Both the position numbers and the translations under genes were made by a program. The notes under the pieces were generated by a model, which worked only from the letters and a program-made list of their open reading frames with translations, ran no database searches and was not told the origin of the DNA. A stretch of DNA of 64,000 bases from Pectobacterium peruviense (GTDB lineage: Bacteria > Pseudomonadota > Gammaproteobacteria > Enterobacterales > Enterobacteriaceae), in assembly GCF_002847345.1 (NCBI RefSeq), contig NZ_LXFV01000005.1:1-64000 (forward strand), given 5' to 3'. Below, one piece after another: positions 56,884-64,000 of the stretch; the stretch's first letter is position 1; each line of letters begins with the position of its first letter.

Positions 56884-57423
56884 CGATGTCTTCCTTCTTA
56901 TGCTTTTCTGTCAGCCCGACACAGTCTGTGTGTGAGCCACGTTAACGCCTGCACAGTCATCAGCAAATCAAGGTGATAATGACGTTACCAACACTCCGAT
57001 AATTCTCTCTTCTTGCATAAAAAATCAGAGCATTAAATTGCAAAGGCGAAACAAATCAAAACAATGAACCAACTTAAATTACGTTAACAGTTGAACAAGC
57101 CAAGTCCGTTAACACGCTGTTAACTATAGCCTACAGAATGGAAAATCACAGGGGAAGGAAGGAGCATGTGCCGCAATTCAGATTTGTCTGTTGCGCCAAG
57201 ACGAGAAAGCATGCAGTGAAAAATACAAAATTAACACATTGATTTTTAAATCATTTAAAAATAAAAGCACCCGGCATTTTTGGCCTAAAACCAAATATAA
57301 CCGGGTGATGATTATTTTAACAATGTGGTTACTATTTGAACGCCACAGTCACGATTTTTTCGTGAAACCGTGGCGCTATCGAACTAATTCATGCCGTTAT
57401 AAGAAATTAATGTCGTTATAAAA
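56884..57423. other. Intergenic region between osmY and prfC
   Basis: 540 bases without a convincing gene; a 76-codon plus-strand frame at 57191 has no ribosome-binding site and poor composition. It contains the prfC terminator region and, at 57341-57375, a two-step hairpin (CGCCAC / GTGGCG enclosing TCACGA / TCGTGA). The osmY promoter must lie in the 56884-57150 part. Confidence 0.6.
57255..57307 (-). terminator. Terminator downstream of prfC
   Basis: On the minus strand CACCCGG and CCGGGTG pair around a 26-base loop that can itself pair (TTGG/CCAA). A CTTTTATTTTT tail follows. It is about 120 bases past the prfC stop. Confidence 0.65.
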
Positions 57424-59013
57424 TTAATGTTCGCGCGTTTGATGGAACGTCACTTCAGGGTAGCGTTCCCGCGTCAGGTTCAGGTTCACCATCGTCGGTG
57501 CGATATAAGCCAGATTATCCCCGCCATCCAGCGCCAGATGCTGTTCGTTCTTACGCTTAAACTCTTCAAACTTCTTCGCATCGCTGCACTCAACCCAGCG
57601 CGCGGTAGAAACGTTAACCGACTCGTAAATCGCTTCAACGTTGTATTCCGTTTTCAGACGGGCGACCACCACATCGAACTGCAGCACGCCGACAGCACCA
57701 ACGATAAGGTCGTTGTTGGTCAATGGCCGGAATACCTGTACTGCGCCTTCTTCAGACAGCTGTACCAACCCTTTCAGCAGCTGTTTCTGCTTAAGCGGAT
57801 CGCGCAGGCGGATGCGACGGAACAATTCTGGCGCAAAGTTAGGAATACCGGTGAATTTCATATCTTCACCCTGGGTAAACGTATCGCCAATCTGGATCGT
57901 GCCGTGGTTGTGTAGCCCGATGATATCGCCCGGGTAGGCTTCTTCAATGTGGGAACGATCGCCCGCCATGAAGGTCAGCGCGTCGGAGATCACCACGTCT
58001 TTGCCCGTACGAACCTGACGCAGCTTCATGCTCTTTTCATATCTACCGGACACGACGCGCATAAATGCCACGCGGTCACGGTGTTTCGGGTCCATATTGG
58101 CCTGAATCTTGAACACAAAACCAGTGAACTTATCTTCCGCTGCCGTAACTTCGCGGGTATCCGTTTTACGCGGCATCGGCGTCGGTGCCCAAGCGATCAA
58201 CCCGTCCAGCATGTGATCGACGCCAAAGTTACCCAACGCGGTACCAAAGAAGACTGGCGTCAGTTCACCAGCAAGAAACGCTTCCAGCTCAAATTCGTGC
58301 GAGGCCCCTTTAACCAGTTCCAGCTCTTCACGCAGTTGCGCAGCCAGTTCTTCGCCAACGGCGGTATCCAGCTCAGGGTTATCCAGCCCTTTAACGATGC
58401 GCACTTCCTGAATCGTGTGACCTTTACCGGTTTGGTACAGATAGGTTTCGTCTTTATAAAGGTGGTACACGCCTTTGAACAGCTTGCCGCAGCCAATCGG
58501 CCAGGTGATCGGCGCGCAGGCAATTTTCAGCTCACTCTCAACTTCATCCAGCACTTCCATCGGATCGCGGATGTCACGGTCGAGTTTGTTCATGAACGTC
58601 AGAATCGGCGTATCACGCAGACGAGTGACTTCCATCAGTTTACGCGTACGATCTTCGACCCCTTTTGCGGCATCGATCACCATCAAACAGCAGTCCACCG
58701 CCGTCAACGTACGATAGGTATCTTCGGAGAAGTCTTCGTGCCCTGGGGTATCCAGCAGGTTAATCAGACATTCACGATAGGGAAACTGCATCACGGACGT
58801 GGTAATTGAGATACCACGCTGCTTTTCCATCTCCATCCAGTCGGATTTCGCATGCTGGTTGGAACCACGCCCTTTTACCGTACCGGCAGTCTGGATCGCC
58901 TGTCCGAATAGCAGAACCTTTTCGGTAATCGTGGTTTTACCGGCATCGGGGTGAGAAATGATAGCGAACGTTCTTCTTTTAGAGACTTCGCGGGCGTATT
59001 CACTTGGAGACAT
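57424..59013 (-). CDS. prfC: Peptide chain release factor 3
   Basis: 529 residues from ATG 59013 ([19 protein letters not shown]), the E. coli length; a GTG nine codons upstream is less likely. GTPase motifs are [21 protein letters not shown] and [10 protein letters not shown]3 recycles RF1/RF2 from the ribosome after peptide release. Confidence 0.97.
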   Translation of the reverse strand: MSPSEYAREVSKRRTFAIISHPDAGKTTITEKVLLFGQAIQTAGTVKGRGSNQHAKSDWMEMEKQRGISITTSVMQFPYRECLINLLDTPGHEDFSEDTYRTLTAVDCCLMVIDAAKGVEDRTRKLMEVTRLRDTPILTFMNKLDRDIRDPMEVLDEVESELKIACAPITWPIGCGKLFKGVYHLYKDETYLYQTGKGHTIQEVRIVKGLDNPELDTAVGEELAAQLREELELVKGASHEFELEAFLAGELTPVFFGTALGNFGVDHMLDGLIAWAPTPMPRKTDTREVTAAEDKFTGFVFKIQANMDPKHRDRVAFMRVVSGRYEKSMKLRQVRTGKDVVISDALTFMAGDRSHIEEAYPGDIIGLHNHGTIQIGDTFTQGEDMKFTGIPNFAPELFRRIRLRDPLKQKQLLKGLVQLSEEGAVQVFRPLTNNDLIVGAVGVLQFDVVVARLKTEYNVEAIYESVNVSTARWVECSDAKKFEEFKRKNEQHLALDGGDNLAYIAPTMVNLNLTRERYPEVTFHQTREH

Positions 59014-59304
59014 GATTTTCAGGTTTCTTTTGTTAGCCACCCGGCGTCAGCATCAAGTCAACAACACACCGATGTCAGATCGTCAGGCAAAGCGGAAATA
59101 AACTGTAGCCGAGCATTTTCCCTGATTTAACGTGCAGACACAATCGGTGATGGTATAAACAGCGCGGAAGCATCATGTCTTGAGTCGCCATTCTGGTACC
59201 GCGATCAACAATTGCGCCATAAATCATTTATAAAGTTATCATTTATCTTTGCCGATAATGTTTGGGTCAATATTTAACCATTTGATCGCACTTAAGGAGA
59301 GAGT

Positions 59305-60243
59305 ATGAGCTTGTCTGTAAATAATACGGGTTATAGCAATTCTCAGGCCCAAAGCACCGCGACATCATCAGCTACAGCACAGTCAGCGACAGAAAAATCG
59401 ACAACGGCAGAGTCCACCACAACAAGCAGTGACAGCATAAAAATCGTCGATCCTATTACCGGAAAAACCGTCACCTTCCCCACCAATATAAAGATTTCAG
59501 CGGAAGCAATGGCGCGCTTGAAAGAAAATATGGCCAATCCCACGCATCCTGACCTGAGTGAAATCGATCAAGACACACTGAGAGAGGAGATGCTTAAAAA
59601 TCGTGATCTGATAATACAAAGCCATTCCAGCAATGCCCCCAATCTGGATATCAAGCTGTCTGTTGATTACATCAGCACGAACGAAATGGCCCTTGAACTG
59701 TGGTCAAATAACCTCAAAGCTGACAGCGGCATCAGTAAAGATGATTTTGTCGATCTGGTTCATCAAGCGCTGTCTAAACCATCCGACGTGACAACGTGGA
59801 GCTATACCACCGATAGTATCGAAATCACGCTAAAAGCCGCAAAGTTGGAAGAATTGAAAAACCGCTATGTGGATAGCGGCGCTCATCAGAAGGCCGATAA
59901 GGATATTCAGGACTTCATCACGTTCCAGTCTGACGCGCTGAGTAATCTGGAAAAAAACATTCTGCAAGATGAGTATCAGCGCAGCGTCGACGCGGGAGAC
60001 ACCGATAAGACGAATTCTACTTTTCTGGAATTGCAAAGAAATGCGGAAGGTACATCAGCCACGCAGGTTCAGCGCCAGCAAATTTTTTCTCTGGCAGCCT
60101 CAACGCGTGCGGATTCCTTGTTTGACAGCTTTCGCAGCTATATCTCGGCAACCACGGCTGACCGCTATACCAAGAGCGATCATATCTCGGTAGTCAGCAA
60201 ATTTCAGACCCACTGGCTTCAGTTCCAGCAACAGTTGAAATAG
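59305..60243 (+). CDS. Unknown Ser/Thr-rich N-terminus protein
   Basis: 312 residues, not recognised. Residues 1-47 are almost only Ser, Thr, Ala, Gln and Glu, followed by IKIVDPITGKTVTFPTNIKIS and a mostly helical, soluble C-terminal body. There are no cysteines, no membrane segment and no Sec signal. The disordered N-terminus followed by a helical body resembles type III or flagellar-secreted proteins, but this is only a resemblance. GGAGAGAG precedes the ATG by four bases. It sits alone between prfC and ytjB in an otherwise conserved region. Confidence 0.7.
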   Translation: MSLSVNNTGYSNSQAQSTATSSATAQSATEKSTTAESTTTSSDSIKIVDPITGKTVTFPTNIKISAEAMARLKENMANPTHPDLSEIDQDTLREEMLKNRDLIIQSHSSNAPNLDIKLSVDYISTNEMALELWSNNLKADSGISKDDFVDLVHQALSKPSDVTTWSYTTDSIEITLKAAKLEELKNRYVDSGAHQKADKDIQDFITFQSDALSNLEKNILQDEYQRSVDAGDTDKTNSTFLELQRNAEGTSATQVQRQQIFSLAASTRADSLFDSFRSYISATTADRYTKSDHISVVSKFQTHWLQFQQQLK

Positions 60244-60255
60244 CCGCGTCGCCCT

Positions 60256-60280
60256 CCGTACAAACAGGGCGTTTGTACGG
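60256..60280. terminator. Hairpin between convergent genes
   Basis: CCGTACAAAC and GTTTGTACGG are perfect 10-base arms around AGGGC. It lies between the unknown gene (plus) and ytjB (minus) and probably ends both transcripts. Confidence 0.6.
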
Positions 60281-60296
60281 GGTGGCCGTCAGCGTG

Positions 60297-60992
60297 TCAG
60301 AGGCTTTTCTCTTCCCCGTCTTTTTTCACGATTACACTGCCATCCGGCTGCGTGTCGCTCTCCGCCTCATCGTCTTCTTTCACTGGCGTACTTGCAGTAA
60401 GAAGATAAGGTGACTGCTGCCAGCGGGTACGGCGATTCTGCAACAGCGTGCGAGTTAGAATGATGCCGATAGCCAGTGAAAGTAAAATCATCAGACGCAG
60501 AATATTGGTGGTGTTATCTACCTGTCTGGCTTCGGTCGCCAGAACATGCGTATCCAACGTAATGCGCAGGAACCCAATAGGCCCCTCTTTTCCCTCAATC
60601 GGCTGCACCAGTTGATGGTTAAAGTAGCTACCAACCCGATTACCGTCCAGCGCCAGTCGGTCTCGCAGTTGCACCTGTTCACCGATATGCGCCACCAGCG
60701 AACCGTCCTGTTGGTACACGCCAGCATCTAGAATACGGCTATGATCGGTAAGCTGTTTGAGGATGGTAGTAATCTTTTGGCCGTTATCATCCACGTTGCC
60801 CATCAGCGGGGAAAGACTATACGCCACCTGTCTGGACAGCGTGCGCGCTAGATCTTCAACCTGCTCAGAACGCGCCATCTGGTGGCTCAAACTGAAATAG
60901 GACGCACCTTGCATTAATACCACCAGCAGAGCGAGGCAAATCAACGCAATTGCCGTGCGGTGTAGACGAAATTTCAACCGGGCGCGAACCAT
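60297..60992 (-). CDS. ytjB: YtjB (Smp) inner-membrane protein
   Basis: 231 residues. Two membrane helices (about residues 13-33 and 165-182) enclose a periplasmic sensor-like domain (DAGVYQQDGSLVAHIGEQVQL), with an acidic cytoplasmic tail. It is divergent from serB, the conserved enterobacterial arrangement. Function is unclear; AhpA-like sensory or virulence-linked roles are reported for relatives. Confidence 0.88.
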   Translation of the reverse strand: MVRARLKFRLHRTAIALICLALLVVLMQGASYFSLSHQMARSEQVEDLARTLSRQVAYSLSPLMGNVDDNGQKITTILKQLTDHSRILDAGVYQQDGSLVAHIGEQVQLRDRLALDGNRVGSYFNHQLVQPIEGKEGPIGFLRITLDTHVLATEARQVDNTTNILRLMILLSLAIGIILTRTLLQNRRTRWQQSPYLLTASTPVKEDDEAESDTQPDGSVIVKKDGEEKSL

Positions 60993-61148
60993 GATAATCC
61001 TTACACGATTTGGATACTTTCATGTTGCCAGAAGCGCCGACGATAGGATAGCTTGTTGCCCAGTTTTTGAAGGGATATGTTTGGCCAACGCCCCATCCCT
61101 TTTTATCGCACGACTTTATCGCGCTACTGCCAGCAGAGGATTTACCCC

Positions 61149-62126
61149 ATGTCGAATAGTCTGACCTATCGTGATCTCCCGAATGAGATCAACTGTTGGC
61201 CGGGACTGCCATTATCACTGAGCGGTGACGAAGTGATGCCGCTTGACTACCGCGCTGGCGATACCGGCTGGCTGATTTATAGCGATGTCCTCGATAAAAA
61301 TCTGATTTCTCGTTACCAGCGCAAGCTGGGAAGCGCCATGGTTATCGTGAGCGCCTGGAACGTGGGCGATTATCAGGTTATCCGTTTAGCGGGCACACTG
61401 ACGCCGCGTGCAACCAAACTGGCTCACGAACTGGGTATCGATGTCGCGGCCATGAGCAACGCACCAACGCTGCGTTCGCCGGGTTTACTGGTCATGGACA
61501 TGGATTCTACTGCGATTCAGATCGAATGCATTGATGAAATCGCCAAGCTGGCGGGCACTGGCGAAATGGTGGCCGAAGTCACCGAACGCGCAATGCGCGG
61601 TGAGCTGGACTTCGCCGCCAGCCTGCGTCAGCGAGTTGGGACATTAAAAGGTGCCGACGCCACTATTTTACAGACGGTACGCAAAACACTGCCGCTGATG
61701 CCGGGCCTGAATAATATGGTTAGCCAGCTTCAGGAAGCGGGTTGGCACGTTGCCATTGCTTCAGGCGGGTTTACCTACTTTGCTGATTATTTGCGTGACG
61801 AATTAGGCCTGGTCGCCGCTGTTGCCAATGAATTAGGTATGAAAGATGGCAAGCTGACCGGTGAAGTCATCGGCACGATTGTCGATGCAAAATATAAAGC
61901 CACTACGCTGCAACAGTTAGCGGAAAAGCTGGAAATTCCAATGCATCAAACCGTTGCTATCGGCGACGGCGCAAACGATCTACCGATGATCAAGACAGCC
62001 AGCTTAGGGATTGCCTATCACGCTAAACCCAAGGTTAATGAGCAATCTGCGGTAACCATCCGTCATGCCGATCTGACCGGCGTGCTCTGTATCCTCAGCG
62101 GCAGCATGAGACACGAAAAGCGTTAA
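61149..62126 (+). CDS. serB: Phosphoserine phosphatase
   Basis: 325 residues from ATG 61149 (AGAGGA eight bases upstream). The HAD-family nucleophile motif is MDMDSTAIQIECIDE, with later SGGFTYF and IGDGANDLPM. It makes serine from phosphoserine. An upstream in-frame start at 61077 is not needed. Confidence 0.97.
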   Translation: MSNSLTYRDLPNEINCWPGLPLSLSGDEVMPLDYRAGDTGWLIYSDVLDKNLISRYQRKLGSAMVIVSAWNVGDYQVIRLAGTLTPRATKLAHELGIDVAAMSNAPTLRSPGLLVMDMDSTAIQIECIDEIAKLAGTGEMVAEVTERAMRGELDFAASLRQRVGTLKGADATILQTVRKTLPLMPGLNNMVSQLQEAGWHVAIASGGFTYFADYLRDELGLVAAVANELGMKDGKLTGEVIGTIVDAKYKATTLQQLAEKLEIPMHQTVAIGDGANDLPMIKTASLGIAYHAKPKVNEQSAVTIRHADLTGVLCILSGSMRHEKR

Positions 62127-62143
62127 TCAGTAGGAGGTGATAC

Positions 62144-63526
62144 GTGGCAAAAGCCATCAAACGAGCGTTTGTATGTAATGAATGCGGGGCCGACTATCCG
62201 CGCTGGCAAGGGCAGTGCAGCGCCTGCCACGCCTGGAACACCATTACCGAAGTTCGCCTGGCATCAGCGTCCGTATCACGTTCCGACCGTCTCACCGGCT
62301 ATGCGGGCGAAAGTGCGGGCGTCAGCCGGGTGCAAAAACTCTCAGAAATTAGCCTTGAAGCCCTGCCTCGCTTTTCCACTGGCTTTCTGGAGTTTGACCG
62401 CGTTCTGGGCGGCGGCGTCGTTCCGGGCAGCGCCATTCTAATCGGCGGTAGCCCCGGCGCGGGTAAGAGTACGCTGCTGCTGCAAACGCTCTGCAAGCTG
62501 TCAGAACAGATGAAAACCCTGTACGTCACTGGGGAAGAATCATTGCAGCAGGTGGCAATGCGGGCACACAGACTCAATCTGCCAACGCAGAATCTCAACA
62601 TGCTGTCGGAAACCAGCATCGAACAGATTTGCCTGATTGCCGAGCAAGAACAGCCGAAGTTGATGGTCATCGACTCCATTCAGGTCATGCATCTCGCCGA
62701 TATTCAATCTTCTCCCGGCAGCGTGGCGCAAGTGCGTGAAACCGCAGCTTACTTGACGCGCTTCGCTAAAACGCGCGGCGTCGCCATCGTGATGGTCGGC
62801 CACGTCACCAAAGACGGTTCGCTCGCCGGGCCGAAAGTCTTGGAACACTGCATTGACTGCTCCGTGCTGCTGGACGGCGATGCCGATTCGCGCTTCCGCA
62901 CGCTGCGCAGCCATAAAAACCGTTTCGGCGCCGTTAACGAGCTAGGCGTGTTCGCCATGACGGAGCAAGGACTGCGTGAGATCAGCAATCCGTCAGCTAT
63001 TTTCCTCAGTCGTGGGGACGAAGTGACGTCTGGCAGTTCAGTCATGGTGGTGTGGGAAGGTACGCGTCCACTGCTGGTCGAGATTCAGGCTTTGGTTGAT
63101 CAATCGATGATGGCTAATCCGCGTCGCGTTGCGGTTGGGCTGGAGCAAAACCGATTGGCGATCCTGCTAGCGGTACTGCATCGCCACGGCGGCTTGCAAA
63201 TGTCGGATCAGGATGTGTTCGTGAATGTCGTTGGCGGCGTCAAAGTCACCGAAACCAGCGCCGACCTGGCGCTGCTGCTATCGCTGGTTTCCAGCTTCCG
63301 CGATCGCCCGCTGCCGCAGGATCTGGTCATCTTCGGTGAAGTCGGTCTGGCCGGCGAAATTCGTCCGGTTCCCAGCGGCCAAGAGCGGATTACCGAAGCT
63401 GCCAAGCACGGTTTCACCCGCGCCATCGTTCCTCATGCCAATATGCCGAAGAAAGCCCCAGCCAGTATGCAGGTGTTCGGCGTGAAAAAGCTGGCCGACG
63501 CGCTGGCGATCCTCGACGATCTCTAA
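62144..63526 (+). CDS. radA: DNA repair protein RadA (Sms)
   Basis: 460 residues. A four-cysteine zinc finger (CNECG ... CSACHAWN) is followed by a RecA-like core with Walker A IGGSPGAGKST, the KNRFG motif and a Lon-protease-like C-terminal domain. It promotes branch migration in recombination. It lies 17 bases after serB. Confidence 0.97.
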   Translation: MAKAIKRAFVCNECGADYPRWQGQCSACHAWNTITEVRLASASVSRSDRLTGYAGESAGVSRVQKLSEISLEALPRFSTGFLEFDRVLGGGVVPGSAILIGGSPGAGKSTLLLQTLCKLSEQMKTLYVTGEESLQQVAMRAHRLNLPTQNLNMLSETSIEQICLIAEQEQPKLMVIDSIQVMHLADIQSSPGSVAQVRETAAYLTRFAKTRGVAIVMVGHVTKDGSLAGPKVLEHCIDCSVLLDGDADSRFRTLRSHKNRFGAVNELGVFAMTEQGLREISNPSAIFLSRGDEVTSGSSVMVVWEGTRPLLVEIQALVDQSMMANPRRVAVGLEQNRLAILLAVLHRHGGLQMSDQDVFVNVVGGVKVTETSADLALLLSLVSSFRDRPLPQDLVIFGEVGLAGEIRPVPSGQERITEAAKHGFTRAIVPHANMPKKAPASMQVFGVKKLADALAILDDL

Positions 63527-63556
63527 ACGAACCGCAGAAAGGCATTCGCGACTCTT

Positions 63557-63585
63557 CCCCTGTTCACCTTAAGCTAAAACAGGGG
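63557..63585. terminator. Hairpin after radA
   Basis: CCCCTGTT and AACAGGGG pair around a short loop 30 bases past the radA stop, with weaker pairing outside (CTCTT / AAGAG). No long T-run follows. Confidence 0.5.
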
Positions 63586-63625
63586 CGTGAAAGAGTTGCG
63601 GAGGTTGCCTTATCTTGTGGTATTT

Positions 63626-63643
63626 TGTTTAGTAAGCTAAACA
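63626..63643. promoter_or_regulatory. NadR operator in front of nadR
   Basis: TGTTTA-GTAAGC-TAAACA fits the known NadR box TGTTTA-N6-TAAACA perfectly. It is 13 bases upstream of the nadR ATG, so NadR probably represses its own gene when NAD is plentiful. Confidence 0.85.
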
Positions 63644-63656
63644 AGAGTGTTGCACC

Positions 63657-64000
63657 ATGTCATCATTTGATTACCTGAAATCCGCTATCCGCCAGAAGGG
63701 TTGCACCCTACAGCAGGTTGCCGACGCAACCGATATGACCAAAGGCTATCTCAGTCAATTACTTAATGCCAAAATAAAAAGCCCTAGCGCACAGAAGCTG
63801 GAAGCACTGCATCGGTTTCTTGAGCTGGAATTCCCTCGCTACGAAAAGAATATTGGCATCGTCTTCGGCAAGTTCTATCCGCTACACACCGGCCACATTT
63901 ATCTGATTCAACGCGCCTGCAGCCAGGTCGATGAACTGCATGTGATTTTAGGTTACGACGAACCGCGCGACCGCCTGCTGTTTGAGAGCAGTTCGATGTC
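63657..64000 (+). CDS. nadR: NadR regulator / NMN adenylyltransferase / ribosylnicotinamide kinase (5' part)
   Basis: Only the first 114 codons are inside the window. A helix-turn-helix (CTLQQVADATDMTKGYLSQL) is followed by the nucleotidyltransferase motif GIVFGKFYPLHTGHIYLIQ. The protein represses NAD synthesis genes and salvages NAD. The gene order serB–radA–nadR is conserved in enterobacteria. Confidence 0.96.
   Translation, partial: MSSFDYLKSAIRQKGCTLQQVADATDMTKGYLSQLLNAKIKSPSAQKLEALHRFLELEFPRYEKNIGIVFGKFYPLHTGHIYLIQRACSQVDELHVILGYDEPRDRLLFESSSM

Noticed and set aside
57191..57421. Possible 76-residue gene between osmY and prfC
   Set aside because: There is no ribosome-binding site, composition is odd, and the frame runs through the prfC terminator hairpins.
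57949..58809. Plus-strand open frame of 286 codons over prfC
   Set aside because: It is the mirror of strongly conserved RF3 coding sequence and has no family resemblance.

Overview
The window looks like a chromosomal segment of a soft-rot enterobacterium, most likely Pectobacterium. This is inference from three things: the enterobacterial core order prfC–osmY–ytjA–yjjV / ytjB–serB–radA–nadR, several ERIC repeats (one exactly 127 bp), and a tRNA-Phe-anchored SPI-7-type conjugative island. No species call is possible from sequence alone.

Positions 1-11528 are the right end of an integrative conjugative element (SPI-7/PAPI-1/ICEclc family). Reading leftward from the attachment site on the minus strand it carries parA, a small unknown gene, a dnaB-type helicase, parB, three small backbone genes, a STY4528-type replication gene, a PFL_4669-family gene, topoisomerase III and a DUF3577 gene. 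The element ends in a 47-bp copy of the 3' half of tRNA-Phe (11482-11528). The intact tRNA and the integrase should lie outside the window to the left. The STY4528-type gene contains a helically phased series of palindromes that look like replication iterons.

Positions 11529-18700 are a patchwork: a Ner/Nlp-like regulator, an AbiE type IV toxin-antitoxin pair, a LysR/DUF2798 divergent pair, a decayed IS3-family remnant, two paralogous small genes of unknown function, and three ERIC elements, one swollen by insertions.

Positions 18701-28995 form one minus-strand cluster that joins phosphonate synthesis (PEP mutase, phosphonopyruvate decarboxylase, a 3-hydroxyisobutyrate-dehydrogenase-like reductase) to a C-P lyase set (phnG-H-I-J-K-L-M-N-P). 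No phosphonate transporter, phnF or aminotransferase is visible. The reductase stop codon directly abuts the phnG start. Making and breaking C-P bonds in one coupled unit without an importer is the most striking metabolic feature here.

Positions 29697-31778 encode a DUF4034/Sel1-like protein. Positions 32188-52870 hold a catecholate siderophore locus. A minus-strand operon entC-entE-entB-NRPS1-entA-NRPS2-adenylation protein faces a plus-strand exporter and TonB-dependent receptor across two Fur-box-like sites, and entD follows. The assembly line is not enterobactin synthetase. NRPS1 has a pocket suited to a basic residue, NRPS2 contains an epimerase, the last module is split with its adenylation domain (glycine-like code) on a separate protein, and no thioesterase domain is present.

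Positions 53020-64000 return to core genome: a NupC-type nucleoside transporter, yjjV, CsbD and YtjA small proteins, osmY, prfC, an unrecognised 312-residue protein, ytjB, serB, radA, and the start of nadR behind a perfect NadR-type operator.
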